From contig JAIUJO010000071.1 in the NCBI GenBank assembly GCA_023846275.1, positions 1,355,498 to 1,419,497 on the forward strand: DNA of 64,000 bases. The letters are read 5' to 3'. Made by a program: the position numbers and the translations under genes. Position 1 is the stretch's first letter. Every line of letters begins with the position of its first letter. This DNA is from Vanilla planifolia. Taxonomy: Eukaryota; Streptophyta; Magnoliopsida; Asparagales; Orchidaceae. Positions 24,301 through 36,612 of the stretch are shown here, in pieces. Below the pieces are notes generated by a model, which saw only the letters and a list, made by a program, of their open reading frames with translations, was not told where the DNA came from and did no database searches.

Positions 24301-25088
24301 AAAGTGCGAGATTATGCAAATTAGACTTTATCCAAGGGCATAAACTTTATAATAGCACTTAGAGACTTAGCCAAACCGATGGTATTCTTGTGACTAAGTT
24401 TCTTATTGCCTCAAATATGCTTGGAAAGCTTGAGACATGTCATGACTATGTCTTGTGAAGCAAAAGATTAAGGCAATCAAAAAGTTTGGATGGATTCTAA
24501 GGTGATTATGTCCTTCATGTTCTTGATTGAATGCTTGAAAGAGCTTTGTTTTGAGCCTTAGAAAAGTATAGGTTAGTTGAGGAGTACATGTTATTATTAG
24601 GGACTCTTAGAACTCAAAGATGTTGTCATATTTGATTATTCTTTGAAGTTTAGAAGATTAGGTCACAATATATGATATGAGTGTCAGTCCATACCATGAT
24701 TCTGTCGTGTAGGGGAGAGCACTTGATTGAATTTAGTACACTAAGCATCTAATTAGTAGCATCAGAATAAGTATATTTATGGGATGACATTCTTCTTGAA
24801 TTTTATGTTTTTTGGTAATTGAGCTACTAGTTCCATTCATCAATGTTAGCTATAATTATTGATGAACATTGGACCACCTTTGAGCACTATTTGTATTCTT
24901 TGTTATTTCAATAATTGTTCTTATTTTTTGTTAGACTACGATTTTACAGTTTTTGAACATTGCATATATATGGTTAAGTATGTTTTTAGCCATTTGATTG
25001 TGTTAGCATTGTAATGTGGGATTCATTTGTTGTTACATTATTAGATATATGGCTTTGTGTTTCCTATATTTTTTAAGAGAATTTGATA

Positions 25089-25128
25089 AATTTGGTGTAT
25101 CAAATCACAAGGATGATCTTTAGAGAAA
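25089..25128 (-). pseudogene. Copia integrase-RT linker motif remnant
   Basis: Minus codons give 'FSKDHPCDLIHQIY', fitting the linker motif '(x)xKNHPxDxIIG(D/N)' that comes before RT in plant Copia elements. It lies at the expected side and distance from the integrase anchor at 25,263-25,350. Confidence 0.6.
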
Positions 25129-25262
25129 TTCTTTTCTTTCACATGTTGGCCTCAAACATCTACTATTCCTTTCTCTTCCTTGGTTTTGCCCAGTTGCTCA
25201 TCCTTAAAACTTAATTCATCTTATTTATCTATTTAATCATATGATTCTTGACTTTAACAAAC

Positions 25263-25350
25263 TTTACAAAGTGATTCATCTTTCACATAGATATTTTCTT
25301 CTACAAAATCATTTCTTTCATTATATGCTTTATAATCTATAAGAATAGCC
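25263..25350 (-). pseudogene. Copia integrase C-terminal motif remnant
   Basis: The minus translation reads 'GYSYRL', then after a one-base shift 'KAYNERNDFVEENIYVKDES'. The Copia pattern here is 'FLGYSxxSKAYRVFNxRTxxVEESIHVxFDES'. The match over Gly-Tyr-Ser, Lys-Ala-Tyr, Asn, Val-Glu-Glu, Ile and Asp-Glu-Ser is hard to explain by chance. Confidence 0.75.
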
Positions 25351-26119
25351 ATGATAATCTTCAATTATCAAATTAGAAAAGTTTTATTAGTGGTTATTGT
25401 TACAACTGAAAAATGGACATTATCAATCAAATATGACTGTTCTAAGTATCACATTAGGCAAATACATCTAATCAATAACTTTAGGATTTATATTTAAACA
25501 TTAATTTCTTTGCGTTAGAAAGTTTCATTCCATGGGTGCATGTTTCATTAATTCTAGAAATCTTTGAACCATGTTCATGTCTCTTGACTACACTTTATAT
25601 ATGTATTACTTGAAAAAATAATGTTTTCTTGATCATATTGTGACTATTGTTTATCTCACTAAAATAGGCTTGTACAAGACAGCACTTAGGATATTATGCA
25701 TCAAAATGCTATAGTACTCTTTAATTCTTTTATTAGAAAAGTACATTGTTAATGTGCCATTATTGCTCTATGTTGTACTACATCATTCTTTTATGAGACC
25801 TCTTATTATTTAGTCAATTATGATGCATATTGGTAGCAAAAAAAAACATAACACATTTTAAGGGCATGAGCCAATGAAAAAAATTCAAAGCTGACCACTT
25901 TGACTATAGTAGCTACATCTAGTTATGTCTAACTAGATATCAAATTGCATATATCAAGGACTACGTGAAACTAGTTGCATAGAATAAATTTATTTTTTGT
26001 AAAACCTAAAAAAATACCCTAATAATAGTTTGCACGAAATTAACCCAAACAACTTTTCTCATTATTTAAAGTAAAATACATGATCTCAAATACATGAAGA
26101 TGTCACATAATCAAATTTG

Positions 26120-27860
26120 TATTATTTAGTAGTTCATAGATGAAACATTGCATAATGGTCTCATAACTACCCTTAATAAAGAACATGTTTAAAAATTTCA
26201 TTTTAATTGCAAAAATATCAAAATAAGTCATTCAATTTTTGAATTGATTACAAATATCACTATTAATTTAATCTATTTAAAGACCTTGTTCTCATTCTAA
26301 CTTAGTGTCACACATTATTTTCGAACAACTTTTCTTGTATAAAATCCCCAGTGCAACAAAACCTATATATAGTCAAAGAACATGGCTAAATAACCTTTTG
26401 CACATTGGGCACGATACTCAAACTAGAAGTTATGATTCCACAATCTAATCATGATGATCACAGCATGTACGATTCAATGAATGATACCCTTTAATGATTT
26501 TTTACCCAAATAATTTAGAGACTAGTTCACCCTAGATTTGGTAATTGACATATACTTATTTATACATCGTGAAAGAGAAAATGTAACGAAAAGCATACAT
26601 AGCCTTATGTACAAATCATAATATCCACAACCAAAGTCCATCATAAGTGACAACACAAGATTCAAATATCAATGTCCTAAAGTAACGTCAACACAACCTA
26701 ATATCCTTCAAAATAAACATCGCTACCAGAAAAATAAAGAATTAAATAGAGCTAATGAATATCTAAATACTCAGTAAGATAGCCCTAATCTCAAACTCAT
26801 AAGAAAGTTATTATATCCTTAGTGCTACATATGAAAATTATATGAGAGTAGATCTAAACTAAATAATAAATCTTTAAGTCAAATTATAGAAATAATATGT
26901 ACTTGTGTGGTTGTATATCAAATATATAAAGTATGATAAAATTAATATAATGGTCAGATATGTGAATAGATGCATGGTAGATCACTAAGCTAATATAATG
27001 AATGAGTTTATGATGCAACTAATTGGAGTACATGATTAAGTAGACTAGCTTTCTCTTTTAAACTAAGCAAATTACCTATTAGACATTGATCACTAACCTG
27101 ACACTCTTTACAAAACTTTATACATCAATAGCTTAAGGGTCCAAAACTAAGCAATGTTCCATCTTTAAATCTTATCTAAAGTATGATCATCTAGCTAGAC
27201 GTCATGATCTTAATCTACCCACTTTTACCAACTATATGAGTAAATGTAGGGTTATCCTAAACCCTAATCAAGATTATATGGTGATCTGTTTGTCATATAA
27301 ACAATTTAAGGATAGTCTTAAACCATCAAAGGAATGCTACCATGCTAATATGTAACACATATAAAGAACCTTTATGTTAGCCATGCTTATGGTCATATAT
27401 AAGATTTCTAAGCCAAACTGGGCTAAAACTTTATCTTTAACTAAAAACTAAATCTTAGCTTTAACCAACAGGCACATTAATATTATCTTAACTAATTTTT
27501 AAACCATAGTTTACTTGACTTCCATTACTAACATTAATTCCTATTTGGCAAACCTGGGCCATATCAATTATACAACTACTATTAAGGAAGTCAACTCTTC
27601 TCCTAAGAGATTAGAAATGTTGATTAATTGTCTTACCTCAGACTCCATTTCATGCTTGATATTTAGAATATATCATTAGAATGTCCAGCCTAATTTTAAT
27701 TTGATGTCAAAAAGAAGACTCTTTTTGTTACATAATAATTACATATGGTTTGATGAGGAGTCTATCTTATCTAAGGCCTTAGAGAAAGCATACTTAAAGA
27801 ATCCCCATGTGCTAATGCTTTTATTTCATTATTACTTCCTTTTAATTATCTATTCAATCT
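26120..27860. other. Unannotated AT-rich interval
   Basis: No gene, RNA or repeat pair found. The last 100 bases ('cttatctaaggcct' near 27,767) contain words like those of the minisatellite that follows and may be worn-out units of it. Confidence 0.3.
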
Positions 27861-27861
27861 A

Positions 27862-28155
27862 GGATTCCTTTTAAACCATAATTTCGACATCTAAGGTACT
27901 TATAGCTTCACTTAAACCACCAAATTTCTTATCTAAGATTATATAAGGTTTCATCTAAATCATATATTTATTATATAGCATATCTTTAGGTTTCATCTAA
28001 CACATAACGTCTTATCTAGTCTGCACTATGGTTTCATCTAAGCCTTAATGGTCTTATTTAAGGCATGCGAAGGTTTCATTTAATTGTTAAAGATCTAATT
28101 TACAATAACATAAGGTTTCATCTAAATTAATAATAACTCATTTCTTTAGGCTACT
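27862..28155 (+). repeat. 42-bp minisatellite, about 7 copies
   Basis: The word 'ggtttcatctaa' or a close variant starts at 27,862 (ggattcctttta), 27,905 (gcttcacttaaa), 27,947, 27,989, 28,030, 28,072 and 28,114. Spacings are 43, 42, 42, 41, 42 and 42 bp. The second half of each unit has a looser 'ttcttatctaa' word. Copies differ at many places, so it is old. It codes for nothing evident. Confidence 0.85.
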
Positions 28156-28864
28156 CCAACTTTGCAAATTTAAAGCATCACTTTATAGTGGTCCACCCAA
28201 CAGTCTCCATCCAATTTAAAGCTAATTATGGGATTAATCATATGACCATGACAATAATTACAAATAAAAACTATCCTCAACCATAAGCACTTTCATCCAA
28301 ATCTAAGTTGTTATTGTTAGCCTAAGTAGGACCTAAATTAACCAAGCCTTTTTTGTCTTAAAGTGAGAACTTCCAAGCTTCCCATCAAAAACCAAGTGTG
28401 ATAACTCACCATAAAAATAATCTAAATCAACATAAATTATTAGAGAACCTCACATCACATAATCAAGTCATGTTATGAGCTTCCCAAGTATACACATGGA
28501 AAAGAAATATCTGGCTAATTGATACCATTAGGGTTTGGCTAAGTTACTAGGTTTTACCATAATGTTCATGCTCTATGTGAAGGTTTAATAAAAAAAAGTT
28601 GACTTTTAGAATGTTCTTCATTAAGAACTCGTGTTTGCTAGTGTAACTCTTCACAATTCCATGATGTTTAAGTTAAAAATTAGGCATCACGATTAATGGA
28701 GATATCTCAGAAAATCAAGGAATATTGCAAAGAAAAATTCTATGTATTTCATCATATGTATGCATAGATAATATATTTGACATAACATTAAATCCTGACA
28801 AAGTTGGCAAAAAAAATTTATTGAGCCTTGGCAATTTAATTAAAGTGCCTTTCTTTATAAATGA
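28155..28864. other. Unannotated AT-rich interval
   Basis: No coding pattern. On minus a 'tggtatcaatta' word (about 28,518-28,529) has eight bases of the initiator-Met primer site, but the bases before it do not look like an LTR end and the match stops there. Confidence 0.25.
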
Positions 28865-30165
28865 ATATTAATTATAAATTTAAAGCATTTCATTTATTGG
28901 GGTAAAGTTATTTGCATGTTGACTTTAGTTTAGGTCATTTGAAGATCACTTGATAGTGCTTCAAATATTTTCAGCTTTATAGTAAGCATAGGTCATCCCT
29001 TCAGTCAACTAAAATTTTGTTAATGTAAAGTGTTGTTAAACATTCCACCATCAATGGCTAAAAATTTATTTAGAGCCTTTTGTCACTATCTCCCATCATT
29101 TACCATACTATTAAAGAAGAAGACATTGTTCGTGTGACACACAATGACCTACATTCTCCATAATTTTCTCAACCTGCGTAGACTTAGTCCATAAATGCAT
29201 CGACTCAAAAGCACATGTTGATTATCTCTAATCTACACTGACCTAAAAGTTAGTATTGAAGCATCACGTGCATCTCCACCCACTCCTCCCCAATCACACC
29301 ACCGATCAAAATTGGACCAAAAGCATCACACACCAATCTGTGAGTGCCACAACAACCACACCACATGTTGCCTTACCACTTATTATTACCACCACTTCAA
29401 AAGCATAGCCTTCTTGAAAACTACTTACATTAATTACATTTATAATTTTTAAGTCATGTTTTTAGTTTTTATTGGTAAACTTCACATTAATTCCTCTGTA
29501 AATTATGATCATTTTTTAAATTCTAAATTTTTTTAAATATCAAAAATATATCTTTTAGATTTCTTAAGTCAGGAAAATTATTATTGCACTCTTGTGGTCT
29601 TTATAAATAGACATGCTCACCATATTATTTGAGATAAACTTTTTACTAGTAACTATGTGTTACCACTGAGCATTTTTTATTCCACCTTGTTGTGTGAAAT
29701 AAATCTAATAATATGATTCTAGGGTAGCCATGGAGAAGAATATAGGAAACATAATAGGGAAGATCTTGACCAACTATGCAACATTCCAAATATCAGTAAC
29801 TCACCAAAAAAGTTCCTCACTTTATTTCAACTTTTGGGAAACTTAATCGCCGCATCCAATTTTCTTGTTAGGGTATGTGACTGTGACTTCCTCGTCTTTT
29901 TATGAATACCACTTAAGTGTGTACCATGCCATTTCACCACAAATTTTAAACATTTGGTGTGTATTGTTTAAACCACTTTTACTTTATGTTAACATTCCTT
30001 ATGTTAAAATTTATTACATATCTTGTTCTTTGGGGAAAGTTCTTGCCAACCCAATGATCAGACGATTTTTTTATTTTAAACTTATAACACCTATAGATAG
30101 GCTCTTTATGGATTTATTACTGAAAGCTAAACCTCTCCCAACGATCTATGTGATAAATAATTTTT
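28864..30165. repeat. Unclassified ~1.3-kb dispersed repeat, copy A
   Basis: Pairs end to end with 42,025-43,330. Shared landmarks in order are 'gttatttgcatgt', 'ctttagttta', 'gaagatca-ttgatag', 'aaaattttgttaa', 'aatgcatcgactc', 'acatgttgatt/aatgttgatt', 'gcatcacgtgc', 'actacttacattaa', 'gatctttataa/ggtctttataa', 'ttttgggaa-cttaatc', 'ccacttaagtgtgta/ccacttatgtgtgta', 'ttcactaataa/ttcaccacaaa', 'tttggtg', 'aaaccactt-tact' and 'ctataacacct'. An open frame of 100 codons (29,865-30,167, plus) is not preserved in copy B, so it is not a gene. No coding domain seen. It could be an LTR or a non-autonomous element; ends are not clear enough to decide. Confidence 0.75.
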
Positions 30166-30199
30166 AGCATAACTTTCTTCATCATGCAAATACACCATT

Positions 30200-30470
30200 T
30201 CGAGGTCTAGACCTAAAAAGATAATATGCTAATTAATAATATCACAAGAGTAAGATGTAATTATTAAAATAAATTTCTCTTTTATAGAAATGTCATTTAT
30301 TTGTATATTTCCATGGTTAGTACTTACTACGAAAGAAAAATATTTTAGTAATTAATGTTTCTAATTATTAAATTATAGTAATATTTAAAAATAACATATT
30401 TATAATTTTGATGTAAAAAATAATAAATGTATTTCTTCTTATATTTATTATTTTTATTGTTATTAAAAAG
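30200..30470. other. AT-rich spacer
   Basis: Between the dispersed repeat and the purine-rich tract. Nothing recognisable on either strand. Confidence 0.3.
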
Positions 30471-31490
30471 AATAAAGTGACAAAATGCTTGAAACAAAAA
30501 AAATACCAAGATTTCATAAAATGAATATAAAGAAAAGAAGGAAAAAAAAATTGAAGACAGATTAGAAGAAGGGAAGAACAAAATGAAACTTAGTTAAAAT
30601 GAATAAAAGAAGTGGAATAAGAGTAGAGCAAGAAAATAACAATGACAATAAAATTAAGAAAACAAATGGTTGGAATATTAAGAGCGAGAGGAGCAGGAAT
30701 CTATGAAAATGTTAGATGAGTGATATGAAAAAAAATTTAGAAGATGGATTTGAGAATTGTTAATTAATTTGAATCAAATGCAAAGAGTAAATAAGAAAAT
30801 TAAAATAAAAATTTATTAATTATTAAGTATATTAAATTTTTATTATAAGGACATTGTAAAACTACATTATAGAAATATTTAATTTTTCATTTTTTAAAAA
30901 TTAATTAATAAAAACATAGGTTTAAATTTTAAAATCATGCATTAATTATGAACTTATGGTTAAGAAAGGATGGAGTAGAATAAGAACATCAAAAAGAGTT
31001 ATACAAGAATGTAAATTAGAAGATAATGGGACAAATAAATGAGATAATATGATGGAGAGACAAGGAATACAAAAGGAGAAGAGAAAGTCAGACAATTAGT
31101 AATAAATTGTATTAATGTTTTAGATCTAAAGAATGAGACAAGAAGACAAAGATGAAAGATATAAAGAGTGACGGGGATATATATAAGGGAGATAGAGTGA
31201 ATGAGAGGAAGCATAAGAGGATGCAAAAAGAAAGATACGAAAAGAAGAGCATGCAAAATAAGATATAATGGAAAAGAAAAGTGTGATAGAAGATTTTGAG
31301 AGTGCAATGAAGTGAAAGAGAGAGAAGAAGTTGAATATTGAGTAAGAATAGTTAGAACAAGATGGTCATAATTATGATATAAAATGTGATAAAGAGAGAT
31401 GGATATAGTTCAAGAAAGTGACAAAAAGTAGGGGTGAGAGAGATATAAAGTATTATAGAGAGGGAAATAAATGTAAAGAGAATCAGAAAT
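30470..31490 (+). other. ~1-kb purine-rich (GA) tract
   Basis: The plus strand is made of A and G far more than C and T, with words such as 'gagagaagaag', 'aaagagagatgg' and 'agagagggaaat' throughout. It weakens at about 30,740-30,960 and is strongest at 30,990-31,490. It is not a clean microsatellite and has no period that I can see. Two long frames on minus (30,345-30,581 and 30,999-31,307) are Leu/Ser/Phe-rich only because the minus strand is pyrimidine-rich; I do not call them genes. Confidence 0.7.
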
Positions 31491-31529
31491 AGGGTTTTTA
31501 AAGATTTTGTGATTTCAAGAAATTGCATA

Positions 31530-34110
31530 ATTTATAAGCTATTTTGATTTATACCTAATTTGATGATTAAAAATGTTCTGCTTGTTCTTGTTACCCTTGG
31601 ATTGCAAAATTCTCATATAAATTTTCTTAGTTTGGCAACCTTTTGTTTAGATTTGTTTATATTCTTATGTGATTCTAATTGTTCTCTTATGTGACCTTTA
31701 TATGTATTTGATTTTATTATATTACATCAATTAAATTTGTCTCATATTCTCATTAAAATATATTTATTTAATATTAAAATAATTATTTCTTATTATTATG
31801 CTTATTTAATATGATAATTAGCAGTCATTCAAAATAAGGTTAGAATGAGACGAAGAAACTTTGTTTGACATGCCTCATCAAGCTTTATCTGATTAAATAT
31901 TGATTTTTTTTGTTTTTTAAAATATCTTTCCTTTTTGTTCTAATATGTTTTATAAGATATTTTCATTGGAGCATGATTTTATAATGAAGTACGTTATACT
32001 AGATTTTATTTGTATCTTGGAATGCAACTTTTCATACACATTTTATCTCTTTTCACGAAATGTTTCTCCTTTATTTGTTTATATTACTATGTAATTTGAA
32101 ATCTCTAGTCATGTGAGCATTACATCACTTTGATTTGGTTATGTTATATTCCTTCAATTTACCTACATTTCATTTTTATTATATATTTAAATAATATGAA
32201 TGTAATAAATTATTATTATTTATTCTAATTCGCCATAAAAGTCGTAATAAATAAAAATCAGTTTTTATGGAGGAAAGATTAACTTCATTGGACATGTCTC
32301 AATGAGCTCTATCAACTTAATTATTCATTTTTATACGTTTATTTATTTTAGTTTTTTAAGATTTTGCCATTCTTTTAAAGATAATTTAGTTTGTACAAAT
32401 CTCGATAACTGAGAATTTTACAAAATATCTATAAAGTATCTTAGAATGCAACAATCCAAAATAATTTATCTCAGTTCTTCAAATATTTTTCTTGCTTCAA
32501 TTATATTATTGTATAACCTTAATTCTCCTCTCATATGAATTACACATTTTTTATTATGTTATATTACTTTCCTTAGATCTATCTCATTTAAGTTTTAATA
32601 TATGTATTACTTAATACTAAAAAAAATAATATAGTGTTATTTATCTTTATTTAATTTTGAAATTCACTATAATTCTAAAGGAGTTTCGATCAAGATGACT
32701 GGACTCGGATCGACGAGCTCTATCTAATTTAATATTCATTCATATATCTATTTTTTAAATATATTGTCTTTTAGGTTTTCATAATCAAGAATGATATGGT
32801 CGATTTCCTTAATATCATAAAGTGAAACTTTCAAACATGATTTATCTCATTTATTAAAAAATTTTTATCTTATCATGCAACTCTAGTTTTCCTTCATGTT
32901 ACTTTTCCTTTGATTTAATCGTACTATAATGCTTCAAATTATCTCATTTTAACCATAATATATATTTTTTTGATGTACAAATAATATTTTTTGAACTATT
33001 TTAATATTTTATTTTTGAGAATTTTTGGACGTTTCAAAGGAATTTTTATTTAAACCATATTTTATTGTCGAGAATGTTATGCATCATCTTCTAGCATCAT
33101 AGAATTCTACTTTCTCATATAAGTAATCTTATTTTTCAAATTTTTCACTTTGATTATGACGTTCATATGCAACACTATCTCATGTCATGTGACCTTTACA
33201 TGTATTTGATTTGGTTATATAATAATGTTTCAATTTATCTTATTTACAATTTAATATATATTTTTTATTAAAATTAAAAGTTAATTTATTATTTCTTATT
33301 CTATATACATGGTAATTAGTAGTAATTCAAAATGGGTTGTTAATGACCTAAAATAAATGACATTGTTAGAATAATTTCAACGAGCTCCATCCAATCAAGT
33401 ATTCAATCTAATATTTTTAAGTTTTTTATTTATGGAATTTTTATATACTTCATTAGTCATTTCTATTTGTACCTTATTTGATTATCAAGAATGTTATAAC
33501 ATATTCCTTTAGTATCTTATAATATAATAAGCCCATATAATTTATCTAAATCTTTTATTGAGTTACTTTTACATTAATTTTATTTTTTTATATTATATTG
33601 TTTTAATTTATTTCAAAATTTTATATATTTTTATTTAATATAAAATTAATAACTTATTATTATTTATGTTAATTTTTTAATAATTTTTTATAACTCTAAA
33701 TGACTCTTAGTTAAGATGAAACAAATGTCTCAAACTTGTCATGGTGAGCTCATCAAGTTAACCATTCTTTTTATAATTTTAATTTTTTTATTTTTTATGG
33801 TTTAGGCATGCTTTAACAAGACATTTTGATTTATACCTAACAAGGCAATCTAGAATATTATGTTCAATCTCCTTAGTGTCTTGGATTTAAATTTCTTAGT
33901 ATAATTTATTTCATTTTTCCATATTTTTCTTATTGGTTTTATTTTATTTCTATATAACTTATAATCTTCTTTAATCTAACAGGCACATCACTTTAATTTG
34001 ATAATATCATATTGTTTCAATATATCACATTTTATTTTTAATATATATTTAATTTTTAATTAAATATTAATTTATTGTTTTTATGATTATTAAATTTAGT
34101 GATTCGTAAA
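31530..34110 (-). repeat. ~418-bp tandem repeat array, inverted block 1
   Basis: The same unit as in 1-11,815, now as its reverse complement: 'cttatgtgacctttatatgt' (31,686), 'tatattacatcaatt', 'ttatttaatattaaaat', 'gacatgcctcatcaagctt', 'attttatttgtatcttggaatgcaa' and so on. The block begins mid-unit right after the purine-rich tract. It ends at about 34,110, where the solo LTR-like insertion interrupts the unit. Confidence 0.85.
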
Positions 34111-35165
34111 CATTCCAAACGGTCTCTCGAGCTAACCAAACATTAGTAGCCACTCTAAAACCTTTAGACATGAGATCAACAACTACAAAGTTTGGCCAAG
34201 ACCAATCTTTGCTAGGTGCAATCTTGAAACATGGTTGACGCAAGATAGAGGAAGGATCGAGTTGGGTACAAACTGAATCAAGTATATTATAGGTTGCAAA
34301 AGACCCATAATCATCTTAAAATTTTATGCATATGAGTGTCCCAAGTGATAAAATTTTGAGCAAATAAGGAGGGAGCTAGCCACAATTTTAGCTTCAAATA
34401 AAGGTAAGTAGAAACTTATATAAAGGGTAAATAACTCCTATATTATTGTGCCACAAGCTTTGCATGAATTATTTTCATTTGATTATTCATCAGATAGGTA
34501 AGGTTTAGCCCATTAGAAGATTTTCTTCAAGGCTCAAATGAAACAACCATCATCTTATAGTAATTAATTAGATAGCAAGATTTCTTTCATTTGTCCTTTA
34601 ATTGTGTAGCTCTAAATTATAAATTTTGAAATTATGGTTGAGATCATTCTCATATTTGCTATTGATTAATCGAACAATCGAGTCATAATCTAATGTGAAA
34701 ACATTAGTTAAGTTTTAAGCCAAACAAAGTCAAGTTGGGGTTGAGCTTGCAAGGGCCTGGTTTATAGATGAACTTGTAAAAGCTAGAAGGTCCATAGTGA
34801 ATCATAATTAAAAATGATCGAGTAGGTTAGTGGTGAATCATAAAGGAAAACCCAAAGTAGGTCAAAGATGAACTATAAGGAAACATATCGCTAGAAGTCA
34901 ATATTGCAGAAAAACCTAATTTGTAATTCCTTTAATAATGAAGTTTTCTTGACCTTTTGTTGGGTTTGAAATATGATCAAATTTGAACTAAATCACTTAA
35001 AAGTTTTTATTTCATTTTTAATTTAATTTTTTTTCTTATTCATAAAAATTAATTATTAACCAATATTTTCCAAAAATATAAAATTATTTTTATAAAGAAT
35101 TTTTAAAAATTAAATACTCTAAAAAACTACAAAAAGTTTTTAAAGCCCGTAATTGACCCTCCTAT
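34110..35165 (+). mobile_element. Probable solo LTR of a Copia element
   Basis: Its last 400 bases resemble the ends of the two LTRs at 53.0-54.2 and 57.4-58.8 kb. The shared pattern is 'ggttgag', 'aactt-taaaag', repeated 'gtgaa(t/c)ca', 'aacctaa', then 'aaaatataaaattattttta', 'taaata', and 'agttttttaaagcccgtaa' against 'ggttttgtaacccataa' and 'attttaaacccataatgca', each followed by a C-rich 'gacccTcct/caccccttcc/caccccctcc' end. Array units flank it on both sides in the same inverted orientation, with about 110 bases of the unit missing. No internal Copia sequence is attached, which fits a solo LTR left by recombination between LTRs. The left end is uncertain. Confidence 0.55.
34415..34424 (+). 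promoter_or_regulatory. TATA-box-like element in the solo LTR
   Basis: 'cttatataaa' followed by 'gggtaaataactcc', at a place in the LTR-like insertion that could be the U3/R border. It is the best TATA-type word in this insertion, but in DNA this AT-rich it carries limited weight. Confidence 0.3.
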
Positions 35166-35169
35166 GATG

Positions 35170-36612
35170 GGATTTGCACATACGTATTTTATATCACGAT
35201 GCTGCACTTGACCTTCATGGTGTCTTAGAATGTAAATTTGTCATACAAATTTTTTCATTTCATCAAAATTTTTACTTTTTTTATTTATATTAATAAGAAA
35301 CATTAAATCATGTATTGTCTAACCTTTATAATGCATTTATTTTGTTATATTTCATTGCCTTAATTATATCATTTTAGCTTTAGTAAATATTTTCTTAATA
35401 TTAAATTAATAATTAATTATGATTTATTTCACTTAATTTTATAATTAGTTGTAAATCCAATTGAGGTTCAATTGATATGAAATACAATTTATGTGACACA
35501 TCTTGATGAACACTATTTAATTTGGTAACTTTTTTTATATTTTAAAGCCTTCTTTTTTCTAATGTTTTTCCACACTTTAAAAACCCTTTTGTGTCATACT
35601 TGATTAATAACTGATAATGTTACCCTAAAACTGCTAAATATCGTACAATGTATCTTTATCATACATTTTATAAGATTTTTTCAAATCTTTCATTTAGTTT
35701 TTGTTTCATTACTATAAAAATAAAATTCCTCTCTAGTGTGAATCTTACATTTCTTTGCTTTAGATATATTGTATTGCTTTAAACTTATCTTTTTAGCTTT
35801 AATATATATCTACCTAACAATAAAATAGAAAATTTATTTCTTATTTTTATTTAATTTTCTAATTTGTAGTAATTCCAAGTGAGCTCTGATCAAGGCGAAC
35901 AAAATGTCATTAGAATCACCATTCCGAGTTTTATCAAATTAAATATTTAGTTTTATGTTTTAAATATTTTATTTTGCAAGACTTTTGTAAGTTTTATGAG
36001 ATATTTTAATTCATACCTTTTTTAAAAATTTAGGACATTACACTCATCCTCCTTAGTGTCTTAAAATGCAACTTTCTTTGATACTGAATGTTCTTCAATA
36101 TTTTGCTTCAATTTGGCTAAATTCTAATATACCTATAAAACATTTATGGTATGATATTTAGATTGCTTTAATTTTGTTGTATTTTATTTCTTCAATTTAT
36201 CTTATTTTAGATTTAATATATATTTATTTAATATTAATAATAATTCTTTATTATTTATGCTTCTTTTTTATTAATTAATAGCAATTCAAAATAAAAATGG
36301 ATGGACACATAGGAAATCTTGTTAGACTCATCTTAATAAGCTCTACTTAATAAAAAGCTCATTTTATATTTTTAAAAACTTCACTTTTTTAGCTTCTGGT
36401 ACACTTTAATAGATATTTAGATTAGTAATTTATCAACAATCAATGATGTTAAACTCAATGTCCTTTATATCTTATAGTGCAACTTTTCCATGAACTTTTT
36501 TTCATTTATTATAAGTACTTCATTGTGATTTTGTTATTTTATCATAGAGATTTCATTCTTCCCTTCAATGACCTTTACATTTCATTAACTTATTATATTA
36601 TAATACTTTATT
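35170..36612 (-). repeat. ~418-bp tandem repeat array, inverted block 2
   Basis: Inverted units resume with 'gatgctgcacttgaccttc' (compare the consensus 'gatgttacacttgatctcc') and 'gtcttagaatgtaaatttg', and continue to 36,612. This is the same block as 31,530-34,110, split by the LTR insertion. Confidence 0.85.

Larger units (their letters stand above)
24300..26120 (-). mobile_element. Decayed Copia retrotransposon, integrase to RT part
   Basis: A minus-strand remnant recognised by two anchors about 150-200 bp apart in the right order: the end of the integrase C-terminal region (25,263-25,350) and the linker just before reverse transcriptase (25,089-25,128). The integrase core should lie at 25,400-26,100 and RT below 25,060; neither could be read in detail because of many stops and indels. 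It is a separate element from the Copia remnant at 19.8-20.2 kb: on minus, that gag/protease would follow this pol, which is the wrong order for one element. No LTRs were found. Confidence 0.55.

Noticed and set aside
28518..28529. Minus-strand 'tggtatcaatta' as a primer-binding site for the Copia remnant at 24-26 kb
   Set aside because: Only eight bases match the initiator-Met site, no LTR-like end precedes it, and the minisatellite lies between it and the pol motifs.
29865..30167. Open frame of 100 codons on plus in dispersed repeat copy A
   Set aside because: The same region of copy B (about 43,030-43,330) is full of stops and shifts, so the frame was not under selection.
30999..31307. 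Open frame of 102 codons on minus, hydrophobic, like a membrane protein
   Set aside because: Its Leu/Phe/Ser composition is what any pyrimidine-rich strand gives; it mirrors the purine-rich tract.
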